64,000 nucleotides of DNA from Astropecten irregularis (GCA_963971285.1 OZ020257.1:11484602-11548601), one strand, 5' to 3'. Shown: positions 11,431 through 24,576, counted from the first letter of the stretch. Notes: generated by a model from the letters alone, not told the origin. A program made the numbers and translations.

Positions 11431-12307
11431 CGGAGTGCGAAGATTTTCACTCAAGTGAAATTGGCGTAGGGAATTGTCAACTAAAAATTCAGTTTGCCAG
11501 GCTTGTGAACAAATTGTATAAAGCAAGCTTGCAAACGGGGAATCTAGGGGACTTACCCTATAGGAAGGCAAAATCACCGACAGAGCTAAGCCAGCTACAA
11601 CAAAAAATAGCTACCCTGTATACGTTGCACACTATCTTTGATATCTGAGTAAAAGATAAGAATAATGACAAATCCAGACCCAATAAACCGGGGAGAATAA
11701 CAACTTGTTTGGCACTTACCTCATGAGGTCTCCAACCTGCATGTCGAATGCAAAACTCCCCGGGGAAGACAGGGCTATTGCGCGGGAAAGAACACAACTG
11801 CGAAGTTCGGAGAGATGTCGCACCTCGTGTCAAGAGGCAAATTATGGTATTGCGTGCTCAGATTGATTGGACTCTAGTCCTAGTGGTGATAGGATAACGT
11901 GACGTCGACGGAACGTGAGCCCGGGAACCTATCGAGGCACAGAGTTTATGGCCCATAAACGCGGGACGTGGTCGTGTTTTGGAGAACTGACAAAAAAAAA
12001 CTCCCTTTGTTGACACATTGAAAATGGTTGGATCAAGTGTTCATCGAACCGTACTTTCATAACATGACAATAATAAAACCAAAAGAGGGCGCCATATCAT
12101 TGAAGGCGCTATTATAATTTCTGGCATTCTCAAGCACAAGGCGAAATGTATTAGTTACGTCTTCAATAATTTGTCTTTATACGGGATATATGATGCGCCC
12201 CTCCATAATTTAACGAACTTTAGGTTAGATATACAATGTATTTTGTTACATTGGGCCATTGTGATAAGACGGGATCCCCAAAACATATTGATTATTTTAG
12301 CTCTTAA

Positions 12308-12644
12308 AGGTACGATGATTGGTAAATTAAGGTCACAGAACAGCACTCACACTTTGTCTGATCCATCCAGAACAAATCTACGTTCAATCGGAGAACTGAG
12401 TCACGAGAAAATCGTGAAAAACCCAACTCAATTTTTCTGATAAAACATAAAGAATGGTTTTGATCTTACCCCGAGATCAAAACTGTTTTCGGTCTTTGTT
12501 TGACTAATTTCTGGCTAAATACAGATTTCAGGCGGAAATATTTCAACAGCATGTTTCTACCAGCACCATCTTCATACCCTGAAATTTATACGTAAATATG
12601 TGAACACGTCTGTGTAGGTATGTTACCAATCCGCTACTGTACCT
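12308..12644. mobile_element. TTAA-type MITE, family 1 (diverged copy)
   Basis: It is flanked by TTAA on both sides (12304-12307 and 12645-12648). The ends aggtacgatgattggtaa and ttaccaatccgctactgtacct are inverse copies. The interior shares the gatcaaaac, catgtttctaccagcaccatcttcatac and gtgaacac blocks with the other copies. Confidence 0.7.
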
Positions 12645-12912
12645 TTAAAACTAAATTTGGTAGTTTCCTTTCCTTATTTTCCAGTGGAGTGAAATAACTT
12701 CTCTTTCAGAAGACTATAGGTAGAGTGTACACGGCAATTAATTTTGTATCTAATATTTATTCAAGAAAACGTCCAAAAGTGGACACCTTATACAAAGCAG
12801 ACTTGGTTAACCGAAGCAAAATGCACGATACAATGAGACAATACAATGACAGATTATTGGGATTGTTACTTATTTATAGCTAGCTCTTTAGTTTCTTAAG
12901 AATAATTATAAG

Positions 12913-13046
12913 GCAGTGTCCCAAATCTCTGGCTGCGACCACAAATAACACACAAGTTTATGGAAACGGCTGCAGTCACTGGCTAGTGGCTGCCATAGGG
13001 GTGTGTGTAATTTGCAGCCGCAGCCAGAGATTTGGCACAGGACCTA
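12913..13046. repeat. Fold-back repeat (CCAAATCTCTGGCTGCG arms)
   Basis: The left arm gtcccaaatctctggctgcg is the inverse of cgcagccagagatttggcac on the right. The loop contains acacacaagtttatgg against a partially matching gtgtgtgtaatttgc. It is intergenic, between APH1 and the TNF-like gene. Confidence 0.65.
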
Positions 13047-13964
13047 AATTTGTATGCAATGGTATGGTTCCATACCATGCTTGATCATTCAGCGTATACA
13101 AGCTCCGTGGGCAAGTCAGGGAACATGTCCAAACAAACAAAAAGATTTTGTCCTGAGAAAATCCCAACGTCTCCCCATAACTGTAACAAATTCTGGTGAA
13201 GTAATTGGGATGAAATAACTAATATATTCAAACAAAGACATTTTAATACATTATTCAGATTGTTTGGGGATTTAGGTTTATAAAATTCAGTGATTGAGAT
13301 AATACGCCTTATTCACGGTGCATCCATCTTGTCACATTCCTTATATACCCATTGGAAAAGTTAACACCAATTCGAAAAAAGAAATGGGTACCAGACTACT
13401 TTGAATCCAAGCCTGAGTTTGATTGCCTGCACCGACTGTAGGATGGATGCACCATGAATAAGTCCTATGAGTTGGATCTGTTTTGCAATACTAGCGAACA
13501 TGATGCTACTGCACTTGTACTTGTTAAAGGCCTACAAATTACAAGCATTGCTTCTCTGTTTTCTTCAAATTTTAGGCCAATCATGTATCAAAATGGAGAT
13601 AATAAAATGCCTTGCTATCTGTCTGAAAGCAGCATGGCTCCATTTTGAGGCAAGCTTTCGAAATATTTTAAGTGATAGATTTTGTTTGGATTTGTTTGGA
13701 TTTGTTTGGTTTTGTTTTCACACACATTTAGCAATTGGTCTGCATAATACATGTTACTACAATGCTATTTATATGGCGATGTAAACAAAAGTCCCTGTTT
13801 TCTTTATTCTCAATTTTGTTTACCCAAAATTCAGTGAGTGGAGATTAAGAAATGTAACTATACATTACATATATACAAATACTTATATGTGATCTTCTTG
13901 CTTTCCTTATGGCGTGCAAAAAAATCCTTTTAATTTGAAGAGTAAGTTGAAAAATATTGTAATG

Positions 13965-14275
13965 GTAATGATAATCAATGACAACCAATGATGGCCAATG
14001 ACCATCAATGACAACCAATGATGGCCAATGACAATAAATGACAACCAATGATGGTCAGTGATAATCAATGACATCCAATGGTGGCCAATGACAATCAATG
14101 ACAGCCGATGGTGGCCAGTGACAATCAACGACAACCAATGATGGCCAGCAATAATCAACGGCAACCAATGATGGCCAGTGATAATCAATGACAATCAATG
14201 ATGGCCAATGACAATCAATGGCAACCAATGATGGCAAGTGACAATCAATGACAACCAATGTTAGCATGACCGCCA
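13965..14275. repeat. Minisatellite of 10-bp units (aatgacaacc/aatgatggcc) beside the APH1 3' end
   Basis: Ten-base words of the form aatgaNaNcc repeat without a break, and on top of this a 30-base period appears (three word types in turn). Weaker, degenerate copies continue to about 14440, almost to the APH1 stop at 14475. All three minus-strand frames stay open through it, which explains the His/Trp/Leu-rich ORFs there; they are not genes. Confidence 0.85.
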
Positions 14276-14474
14276 ATCAAATATCCATTTGCTATTGATG
14301 ACGATTGACAATGACAAGTCATGACCAATAACAAAAACTTATGACAGGTTATGACCAATGATACAAAAACTGATGACAAAACATGACCAGTGGTGACCAA
14401 TGATGACCAGTGGTGACCACTGATGACAACAAAACGATGACCGTAGGCTTTCATGCAAAACCTGTCTGTACTCT

Positions 14475-17400
14475 TCACAGAGCATAGCGTTGAGCTTTCC
14501 ACTTGAAGGCGCTGAGTACGTTGGAGGCTGATCCACCAACGACTCTGAAGGCCCAGACAGACAGAACGAAGAGCACACAGTAAGCAACGGGGAGGGTGAC
14601 GGTGAAGAGATGCTGCTTGTTGAGAAGAGTCTGTCAAGGAAAGAAGAAACGCAACTGTGACAGACCTCTGGAGCTGATGATTGAAGCATGAATCGTAAAA
14701 TGTCAATTTATTCTGTATGAAAATCAGCAACATGCCCACTAGCAATTGATAGTGATAGACACACTCACTGTACAGCGAGCGAATGTCTATCACCTGCGTG
14801 CAGATTTCCTGATTAATTATGCAAGCCAACGCAGCACTGACCTCTAGGTTTTGACCAATTAACATCCTCAGCCTCCGTAACGATCCAGATGGAAATGTTC
14901 TCAAAACAGATCTGATTGGCTGATGTGCCGCGATGTAAATTTGCATGCAGGCATGTATCAGACGTTCATACGTGGTGAGGCACGGAGTAGAATGGGTGAT
15001 ACTCAGACTAACTAGCAATGTGTTTTGGCTTCAAATCACGGCATTATCAAATCACGGGCAAATCATTCCATCATCTTGGTGAAAGGAAAGTTGGGAGGGA
15101 AAAATGGGGAGAAATGAACGGAGAGGACTCACCAATTCCGAGACCAGGAAATGGGATGCGACCACGATGGCGATGGCATAATACCTCTTCGTCTCGCAGC
15201 CCCAGAAAAACAGCACGTTCCACACAATATGCAGGAGCACAAACGCCATTGTTAAAAAGGCTGTATAGATGAAATGTATACAAACAATTATAACACCTTG
15301 ATGAAAACAAACCAGCGTCACCTTTGAAAGTTGTTACATCTCGACAAGTACCTAGTCAGCTGGGTGTACAGGTGTCCCAGAAAAAAGGAAACCGAGATTT
15401 GTCAATGTTTAATCCTATTTCAATTTCATTTTTGAATAATAAATGACACATATATGGATCTGAAAAACTGAGTTCCTCAGCTTTCATTTGATACCATTCA
15501 TATGATACATACATCATGCATGAGTGAGTAAAGACAATATGAAGCAAGGTTATCAAAACATCAAATGTAAAAAAAATCGATCAAATTTCCAGAAAGTATA
15601 ATTTCCTGGCCTTTCAAATGACGCCTCAGTCTAGAAAAATTAGCAAGGGATGACAGAAATATCTGCCTTTATTAAAGGGAGCATAGGATTTGCAAAGATG
15701 TGCGTTTGGGCTAAATTTGGTACTTAAACAGAAGTGAAGGTCTTAAACTTTCTTACAGACGTTGTTATATGTACCTTTTTACGCTTTGTTCATCTGAATA
15801 GCAGAAATATGGCCAAAATAATCTTGCCCCCCTCCGAATCCTTCACAGTTACACCACGCTTTCGAAATGGTACTAAATCGTTTCGACAAAATGATCTTTT
15901 TACTAAATCACTAAGATTCACTAATACACTAAATCTTGATTTCCTTGAAAAACCAGAACCAAGATTTCCCATGGTGACTGTTTCCACTGTTTACGAACCG
16001 TTGAGTCCATTTTCTGACTCAAACTGAATACAGTTTTTTACCTTGCAAATCCTGTACGCCGCCTTTAAATATGGATGGAATTTTCATATTTTGGAAATCC
16101 TTCACTTTTCGATTTTTAATCCCAAAAGCAAATATTGTGATATGTAACCCATATTTACTGGACAAGTCATGTGAGGTAATGTTGTCCAAGTTGTTTCGGG
16201 GGGGGGGGGGGGGGGGGGGTGGAGAACGGGGGAAGGGGGGAGGTAGGGGATCGTAGCCATGATGACAAACTGACCTGATGTTATGAGGAAATCGGACGGT
16301 CCGCCTTCAATTCCAACAGTCCCTGGTCCCCTGGAATCGGCCACCACGTTGACCAACTGGAATATGCCGCTCATCAGCCCGAAACCCAGACCAGCAACTA
16401 TGGAGCAATACACAGTAAGCTCTTTATGATTCGGATGATAAGGGGTACAACAATGGCTAGCAAGGTTTGACCCCATGGTGATTGCCTCTAATATCCCCCT
16501 GGGCCAGCCCAATGCAACGCCTCTGCTTACTGTAAGCACAAGAATCGCACACATATACACAGAAACCTCGCTGCTTTTTCACGGGTTAGCAATCAACTAC
16601 AAGTGTGCATTTTGTATAAATATCATACATGTACATCTACTAGTGCTGGGCAAAATCGGGTTTTTTCATATCCGGTTACTGATTGCAAAAAAATATCAGG
16701 TTAACAGTTATTCCTACATGTACATGTATGTAATGACATGCAACATGTGCGATTTATGGTATGGTATATACGTCTTCTTCAATGTGATCGCCTCTTTCCC
16801 AACTTTGTAATTATTTTCACTGTAAACGAAACAATGGACATCTTTCTGGAGTGGAAGCCAAAATGGAACTCAAAATGTCAAAATCCTGCCACATGCCTTG
16901 CTGGTACGATCCGCGTCACTTCAAAGGGGCACGATTTTCATTCAGCGTCCCAGTAGCATGCGCACATGTACACAAAAAGATCAAAAATTGTTTAATGAAA
17001 AGAAACGAAAGGAGGTTTTAACAAATAATCCATTGGGTAATAATTTACCATATGCATAAACGTGTCTGGCACTGTCTGATGTGGAGGTCTGTGATGAGTT
17101 TGGTTGCACGGGCCCTGTCTGATTAAACTGCTGCAGACCATCTTCGGCTTTCCTGCAAGCAAGCAATTCGAAACAAAAATATTTTATTAATTAGATTTCA
17201 GAGACATGTGCCCAATTACATGGAATCCGTAATACTGTTAGCAAAGACTTTTTTTGATTACGGTTAGCGTATTTTAGGGGAGAGCTGTCTTTCTCACTAC
17301 GCTAAGCAATGATTTTCTGCAGAATGCATATGACAGCGTGTTAGCAGAAAATAATCCATGGTTACCCGAGAAATTCTTCCTTACGGATTCCATGAAATAG

Positions 17401-19366
17401 ATTTCATGCGTAGCAGTGCCCGCAAGCACAAAAATAGGCCGTAACAGATTCCATGAAATTGGGCCCAGTGATTTTTACGGAAGCTGAAAGTGACCATCCA
17501 AGTTTCCGAGAAAATTATTGCTTTCATTCCCTGCTGCTCATGAAGTACATGTTAGTAAACCCTAGCAATACAATCCTAACATAAGATCAAAACCCTTGCA
17601 AAACTTCTCAAATACAAGACATACCTCAGCAGCTTGTAGTATCCAAAACGTACAAGCTCTTGGAAGAGGACAGAGAACGTCAGTCCAAAGGCTAGCTGGT
17701 CCCTGAGGGGTACGACGGCAAACCACCATATGGAGGAGAACAGCAAGGATACCAGCCAGAAAAACATCCTAGAATTAAATAAAAAACATCACTCAAATAT
17801 AAAAATGTTTTTCAATGAGCAATTCAATTGCGGTTGGACAGACATTTTCATTCAACTTTTCATTTGCCATTAATTTGCAATAACTGCAATTCTAAGCAAT
17901 AAATTAAAACCATCTTCAACACTCTGAAAACTTGAAGGTAATATCACATTTCTTTGCCAATGAAATGCAGATTCATGGGCTGAAATATCAATGAAGAATG
18001 TGCAGAAATGTTCAGTCCCATACGGTGCCCATTTTTTTAGAAAAAAAGTGAAAAACAGCCGCAGTATTTCTTTAGAAGATCAACATTTCTGGATAAAAAC
18101 AGCATTTCAGGCAGAAAAAACGTAACGGTATGTTTCTATTATCGCAATCTTTATAACCCTGTAAGTTATTGGTCATTCTGTGAAGATTTCTGTTTCGGTA
18201 TGCTACCAAAGTATGATACTACCTTTTAAGTGTTCACCTCAGAATTTTGGTCAACTTAAAATAAAAAAAACCTGCTATCAAAAAAAAAGGGAACAACAAA
18301 AATGAATCTCCTTCCACAAGTTGTCATTATCAACAAAACATTTTTTGGTTATCCGGCTAAAAACTGTGCTGAGAAAATATATCACAAATATCTAATTGTG
18401 ATAGTAAATTCAAGCAACCTATGTCAAATTTCATTGGGATTAGTGATTTAGGCTACAATAGTCTCAGAAAACAGGGAGATTAAAGTGAAAGAGTTCAAAC
18501 AATGCGCCTAATGAATAACTCTTGTGGGAAGAGAGGTGGTTCTACACAAGAGATGGAATGTGTTGATTGGATGCACAAGCCGGTTTGCCCTGAACAAACA
18601 GAAAAATTCCCACTCAATCCAACCTGTCTGCGACATTGTAGCCTCTTAATATCAAGAAAGAACTGAATTTGAAAGTGGGGAGGTTTCCACTGTAAGTTAT
18701 ACCACACACTTGCAGAAGGCATGACATTGAGTTTGTGCCAACATCCGGAAATGGACCGTTCCAGCTTTGCTCTTAAGTCCCGACTCCCGCCCACCTTAAC
18801 ACCGCCACATGTTTTTCATGATACCCCATGTGACCAAGTTTGACCGAGGTGATCTAGACGACAACGACTCCAACTGGTCAATGTACAACAGTTTGATTGA
18901 TGACATGCCAGAAGGGGACCATTAAATGAGAGACTTTGGAGAACCGGTCTTCAAGTCAACAGCGCACACGCATGCAATTGTGAGCATACACCCGTTGTTT
19001 TGCGCATGCACTGTTGACTGGAAGACCCGTTCTCCAAAGTCTCCTATTGGATGGACAAATGAGCCCAAATTGGCAGCGCACGTGGGATACGGACGCAGGG
19101 GCCGATTTCATAAAACTTACCACGCGTCCTTTCTCTATGGACTCGATCGCATCTATACGAGGCGTCGCAAATTGAGTTGCAACGCATCGCGGAGCTTTAT
19201 GAAATCGGCCCCTGGACACACACACTACAGACCCTTTTACTGGCAGTACTCACCCTGCCATCATGACGATAACCCTCAGAGGGTTCCGTGCAATGGTGAA
19301 AATGAACAGAGATGCTGGTGGTCCATAAGCGACGAAGAGCGCTCCAAACAGCTGCATTAACGTCAT
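14475..19366 (-). CDS. APH1: APH1, gamma-secretase subunit (6 exons)
   Basis: Minus-strand exons: 19366-19254, 17768-17625, 17152-17049, 16397-16275, 15260-15133 and 14630-14475. All have GT/AG sites, and the phases (2,2,1,1,0) join into 255 residues, a normal APH1 length. Family landmarks: FFWLVSLL at 40-47, the membrane GxxxGxxxG at 123/127/131, GPGTVGI at 144-150, and the two conserved membrane histidines at 172 (LLHIVW) and 198 (ASHFL). About seven hydrophobic segments are visible. APH1 is the scaffold that assembles with nicastrin, presenilin and PEN-2 in the ER/Golgi; gamma-secretase cleaves Notch, APP and other type I stubs. The exon 3 loop (about residues 87-120) is long and Ser/Thr/Gln rich compared with vertebrate APH1. 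The start ATG at 19366 opens MTLMQLFGALF, close to other APH1 N termini. All core residues are intact. Confidence 0.96.
16198..16219. repeat. Homopolymer run of 22 G in APH1 intron 4
   Basis: An uninterrupted G run is followed by more G-rich sequence (ggagaacgggggaaggggggagg). It could form a G-quadruplex and is a likely spot for sequencing error. Confidence 0.9.
17211..17466. repeat. Fold-back element in APH1 intron 2
   Basis: The ends cccaattacatggaatccgt and acagattccatgaaattggg are inverse copies, with further matching arms inside (gaaattcttccttacggattcc). It is a non-autonomous element style repeat between exons 2 and 3. Confidence 0.6.
17936..18224. mobile_element. TTAA-type MITE, family 1 (APH1 intron 1)
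   Basis: The left end aggtaatatcacatttctttg and right end ccaaagtatgatactacct are inverse copies. The interior reads cagattcatgggc, ccatacggtgccca and gtatgtttctatta, in the orientation opposite to the copy at 9079. Confidence 0.65.
18926..19044. repeat. Fold-back repeat with GAGACTTTGGAGAACCGGTC arms (APH1 intron 1)
   Basis: The left arm gagactttggagaaccggtc and right arm gacccgttctccaaagtctc are nearly perfect inverse copies. A second arm pair lies inside (agtcaacag / ctgttgact). It is immediately followed by a second fold-back at 19097. Confidence 0.8.
19097..19213. repeat. Fold-back repeat with AGGGGCCGATTTCATAAA arms (APH1 intron 1)
   Basis: The left end aggggccgatttcataaa is mirrored by tttatgaaatcggcccct. 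The right arm ends about 40 bases before APH1 exon 1 on the + strand, so the element sits close to the exon 1 donor site. Confidence 0.8.
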
Positions 19367-19527
19367 GCTGATCAAATTGCTGAGTCAATAAAGCCAAACG
19401 TTACTAGATACCTGGTAAAGAAAGACAACATAAATAGCTAAATACACCCACTGTACGTTAAGTTGGTCTTTCCAATTACGGCTAAAAAGCTTGTTCAAAT
19501 TTGAATTCAGAGAGAAAAATTTATGTG

Positions 19528-19668
19528 TGTGGACATTAGTTAATTCTGGTCAGTCTGGTACCCAGACCCAACAGAGGAAGATTTGTATTTAGGAAATTTT
19601 TTGAGATACTTTACTGTAGAAGCTGGGTACCAGACTAACCAGTAACCAGAATGGACTAATGTCCACGA
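19528..19668. repeat. Fold-back repeat with GTGGACATTAGT arms upstream of APH1
   Basis: The arms gtgtggacattagttaattc / gaatggactaatgtccac and gtctggtacccag / ctgggtaccagac pair around a short loop. It lies 160-300 bases upstream of the APH1 start codon and so overlaps the probable promoter region. Confidence 0.7.
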
Positions 19669-20104
19669 ACGCCAAAAAATTGTTAGTTTATTATGGTTTA
19701 TGAAAGCACCCCTCCCATTATAAGAATTTCACCAAGAGAGGGCACTTTCACAAAGCACTGCACGGGATATATTTGGGTTGAACTGCAAATTCACGAACAC
19801 AGTGCACAAAGAGACTCTCTGCAAATAAGAAACAAGTCACGTGTGTGTAGCGGAAAACCACACAAGATGGTGGATGATTCAAAAAAGTTCGAAAAGATTT
19901 TCTGGATTTCCATTGAAAACATTGATTTTTATCACACGGAAAAATTGTGAGCACAAACAAATAAGCTGCATTTCATCCTTGACATTCAGAGAAGAAATGG
20001 AGCGATTTTCAAACCAATCTATGGATGCATGATGTCTTTGATGTCATTTGGGTAAATCTGTTGGCACAAGTTGAAGTACCGTGAAGTACCATTTTTGAAA
20101 GAAT

Positions 20105-20710
20105 TCCACCTTGACGGCCATTACGGAAAAAGGGTCATTTCCTCCAAAAGTTAACTTATTGGATGCAAGTCATGATGAACTTCAATCTCAGGTGTATACA
20201 CTGAAATAGCATAATTATATGAAAAGTGCGATTTTCAGTGTTTTTTTTTACCTACAAATGTGAAATGATATGCTTTGAATGCAGCGGTAGCCATTATTCT
20301 CATGGATAAGGTGTTTATAACGCCCTCTGTTGGATCTGGATCTGGATTCATAATATCTCAAATTGGAGCATCACTCAATGATATAGGTCAGAGGTCGGTA
20401 GAAGTGGGCTAGACGAACGAGTCTTCCAATCGCCTCTTAAAACCAGCTGAATCAGAGACTGAACTGGTCCCGGCCATAGGTTTGCGCACAAGGAAAGAAT
20501 TCCACTGACGGCCATGACGGAAACAGAGTTATTTCCTCCGAGAGTTAACTTATTTGATGCAAGTCATAATGAACTTCAATCTCAGCTGTGTAAACTGGGG
20601 TAGGCCTAGCTTATTTAAAAAGTGAGATTTTCAGGGTTTTTTGACCTAGAAATAGAACACTTCGAATGCAGCGGTAGCCATTTTTTCTAAAAACGCCCTC
20701 TGTCGGTCCC
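20105..20710. repeat. Direct repeat of about 230 bp, two copies about 390 bp apart
   Basis: Blocks aagttaacttatt...gatgcaagtcat...gaacttcaatctcag, gcgattttcag and gaatgcagcggtagccatt...aacgccctctgt occur in the same order at about 20105-20335 and 20500-20705. No coding potential was recognised. Confidence 0.65.
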
Positions 20711-21706
20711 TTAGGTTTGTGCACAAGTGATGACCAAATTATCAACATATAAAATAAATTCTAGTTAGGCCCTAGTCTTACCATGAAGACTGTAAAAATA
20801 ATAAGATGGTCCTTACCTGGCTTAACTTGCTTGCCGTGTCAGATCCCGAAATTGTTCGTACTAGGAAATAAAATCGCGAATCCCTACCAACTTGGTTTCA
20901 ATCAGTTGTCAACTTGTCACGATACCAATAAACCAATAAGATTTATGTCATATTTTTACGGTTTCAAAGAGTAGGGACCAAAACTCTCAGGATAAGTGAT
21001 CAAAACCCGGCGAAAATAAGCGCACATTCAACAAAGACTGTCGACGGATCACACATATATATACATTGCATTGTATTCACATTACATGCACACGCAAAAC
21101 AGGAAGTAATGACAAATTGTAGGGCGCCATCAACGATGATTTGGTTAATATTTTTTTACGAACCTTCAACACAAGATGGCGCCCTATTAACCAGAAAGCG
21201 CAATACCTGGGTGCACCACACTAAATAAACTCCCATTGACCTTAGTGTAAAATCCCTCAACTTCACAGTTAAAAAAACTCCATCCAGAAGTTTCTCAGTT
21301 GTTGGTGCAATAGTGTAAATGATAGTGTGAACTCTCATCTACCCAATTCTTTTCAATGTTTGGTTGAGTAACTGATTGGATTTTTTGCTAATTGCCCCAA
21401 GAAAAAAACACCACATGCAGAAATGTCCTTTTTCCGTAACCGACTTGCTACCAGTTTTCATCAAGCAACCCTCGATGTTCAAAACAATGTAGGACCGGGT
21501 TTGAAACCAAAATGTCTCAAGTCTCCACAACAGGCTGAAGCACTGAACCCCAGAGTTGAGATAACCCGTCATAATTACACAATATATTAATTGCACGACC
21601 CCCCCCCCCCCCAAATTGCATACAAAAATATCCACATTAACATTAATTTTATCTTGATTTACTTTTTCGTTTAGCTCCGAACCATGTCAAAAAACTTCAA
21701 ACCAGG

Positions 21707-21996
21707 GGTGCGTTCCACTCCAGCTAACTACGCGCACGGCGCACAATGTGCGCCACCGTTTTCAAACCGGAACGCGCTGTTCGCCAAACACGCACACAAC
21801 GTTCGCCTAACATAGCTAACGGTGTAGAGGAGGTGTTTGCTGAAGTTGGCCGGCTAACTACTTTGAATGAAAGATGGACGCAGTACGCAACACATGTTCG
21901 CGGTTTGTTGCGTGTGCGTTCCAGTACAAAATCCAAGCGTAACGCAAACGGCGCGAACATGTTCGCGTATGTTCGCGTAAGCGGAACGCACCCCTG
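21707..21996. mobile_element. MITE with CAGGGGTGCGTTCC termini (hAT-like ends)
   Basis: The left terminus ccaggggtgcgttccact and right terminus agcggaacgcacccctg are inverse copies. The interior is rich in gttcgcgt and cgcgcac. CAGGG-type ends are usual for hAT-derived elements, but I see no clear 8-bp target duplication, so the superfamily is uncertain. Confidence 0.65.
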
Positions 21997-22890
21997 TTGT
22001 AGGTTTTTTTAGAATGATTTCAGCGTGGGACAAATTTTAAAAACATTTGAGTGTACACAGAATAATAATAATCAGCTCCGCGCATTGATTTTGGAGCTAT
22101 TTAGTGTGGTGCACCAAACGTGAAAAACAAGACTGAATTACCCAACCTCAAAACCCAATTTCATCTTTCTTTCATACACATTTGTATTGACTAGTATGCG
22201 TGTTTTCCTTGCAAATTTGTTTTTAAGGTGTACTCTTTCAATTGGTCATATTTGTGCCAATTGCAGCCCCAATATGCTTTAATTCTACATGGTGATAGCC
22301 AAGACATGGTTGTATCGCATATTTGAATCTTGAAGTGATAAACAGTTTAATTTTAACATAATGGGTCCCGACACAGTGTTGCGGTTTTTTCTGGGACACA
22401 CTGTATAATCCATATTGCATCGAATCATAGCTGGATTTGTTTCTTCTTGAACTTGGGATGGACATGTTGTACTGGAATTATACTTATAGGCTCTGGTTTT
22501 ATTATTATAGTTGGGATATGCTGTAACATTTATGAATAATGTACTACAATGTAAATCTGATTCAGTTGTGCAGTAGTTTATTGACCGATTTCAGTTGTAC
22601 AGCAGCTGTTGCGAGGTTTGTAGAATCCGCAACAATTCACGCTTTCATCTCATGCATTTAAATAACTTCGGTCGTTTAAAATATTGATACAATCGATGAT
22701 GACATATTTTATCACAATTATACTGAAGCCAAAAGTGAAACAATGTTAAATTGCACAAAATAGTGTTATTCAGCAGACAATACATAAACATAATTATACT
22801 TAACTATTGAAATTCACATTGGCATAATTCTATGGACAGATATTTTATGTTTTTTTGTTTTGTATATTAGTTCGAAATGGTTATTAAATA

Positions 22891-23672
22891 ATACAGTACT
22901 GCATTGGTAACATACCCAAACAGAAATGTTCACATATTAACGTATAACTTTCAGGATATGAAGATGGTGACGGTATAATTTTTTATAGAAACATAAATAT
23001 TTCGGACTGAAGTGTTGTATTTATCCAGAAATTAGTAAAACAAAGACCAAAAACAGTTTTGATCTCGGGGTAAGATCAAAACTACTGTGACTGGATTTGA
23101 AAATATCGTGAGCGTTTTTCACTGTTTTCTACAGTTTCCGAGGATGATATGAATTTCACAGGTTTGTGACAAATTGATTAGACTGCAGCCGTTCTGTCAC
23201 CTTTACGAATCATGTATTAACATTTAAAAACATTGTCCTACTTTTAAGCAATATCATTCTGAATTATTTTGTTTATCTTTCATAGTTGAAGCATCATGAC
23301 AAAACAGAACGCGGGAGACGAATGGAGATAGCATGTGCCTTGTAGCATACTGAAACACTTATTTTCACTGATTTACCTATAACTTACAAGGTGTAAAAAT
23401 GGTGGTGGTAGAAACATACCGTTAAATTTTTTTATGCCTGAAATGCTGTATTTATCCAGAAGAGTCAAACCAATGAACAAAAATAGTTTTGATCTTAGAG
23501 CTCAAAAATAAAAGAGAAAAGAAATACTGTGGCCGTTTATCACTGTTTTCTCATAAAGTGGGCACCGTATGGGACTGAAATTTTAACAGGTTACTGTTAC
23601 CGTATCTTCCGTGATATTTGTGCCCATGAATATGTATTTCTTTGACAAAAACCAAAGTATGATATTACCTTT
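22891..23672. mobile_element. Two diverged TTAA-type MITE copies in tandem
   Basis: The family 1 blocks (aacgtataactttcaggatatgaag, ggtggtagaaacataccgtt, gctgtatttatccagaa, gtgggcaccgtatgggactg) occur twice, at about 22891-23202 and 23340-23672. Terminal TTAA is no longer intact on the outer sides. Confidence 0.6.
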
Positions 23673-24234
23673 GCCCTAACAGAGTTATATGTAGCTAACC
23701 TCTCCATGATCAAAATGATCAGCTGTAATGTAGAACATGAGAACGAGACCCGACGTTCTCTTTATATGTATTAACGACATATATGATAATATGATGTTTA
23801 CTTCAACGTAAATGTCAACTTGCAGTGCAAGTGCACTCACATTTACATGAACTCAATCTGTTGGCATGTTTTATTTGAAGGTAAACTTCAACAATGAAAA
23901 TAACTGAACCTTTGCGAACCTAGCCAGTACTGTCATTGTCAATAATTTCAATAGAGCAACTCGTTTGAATATCCACCTGCATAATATAGCTACATGTACA
24001 AACCAATGTGCATGACTTAGAATTACATGTACATGACAAAAGACAAATGTACAACAATACACAACAACAGTTGAGGTATAAAATTTAATAGTTATATACT
24101 CGTTTGAATATCCAACCGTATAACTACAGACGTGTGTGCATGACTAAAGAAGTACATGACAAAAGACAAAATCACTACACAGCAGCAGTTTAGGTAAATT
24201 TAATAGTTACTCGCTTTCTCGTTTACACTCTTAA

Positions 24235-24576
24235 AGGTAGTATCATTTGTTGGTGAGACACCAAAACAGAAATCTCCACAGATTTACGTATAACTTACAG
24301 GGTATGAAGATGGTGGTGGTAGAAACATACCGTTAAAATTCTTTCGGCCTGAAATGGTGTATTTATCCAGAAATTAGTAATTTTGATCTTTTAATAAATC
24401 AAAAATAAAAGAGAAAAGCCATAAGAAATACTGTGGCTGTTTTTCACTATTTTTTGTCAAAACGTGGGCTCTGTATGGGACTGAAATTTTCACAGATGAC
24501 TGTTACTGTATCTGTCTCGATATTTTTGCCCATGAATCTGTATTTCTTTGATAAAAACCAAAGTATGATATTACCT
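24235..24576. mobile_element. TTAA-type MITE, family 1 (intact ends)
   Basis: TTAA flanks both sides (24231-24234 and 24577-24580). The ends aggtagtatcatttgttggt and accaaagtatgatattacct are inverse copies. It is a good reference copy for the family. Confidence 0.8.

Noticed and set aside
14245..15018. 257-codon minus-strand ORF over the APH1 3' region
   Set aside because: It runs through APH1 exon 6 in a different frame and through the minisatellite; the APH1 frame fits the protein family exactly.
16102..16560. 152-codon ORF treated as one protein
   Set aside because: Only the middle (16397-16275) is APH1 exon 4; the outer parts read intron sequence, including the poly-G run as poly-Pro.
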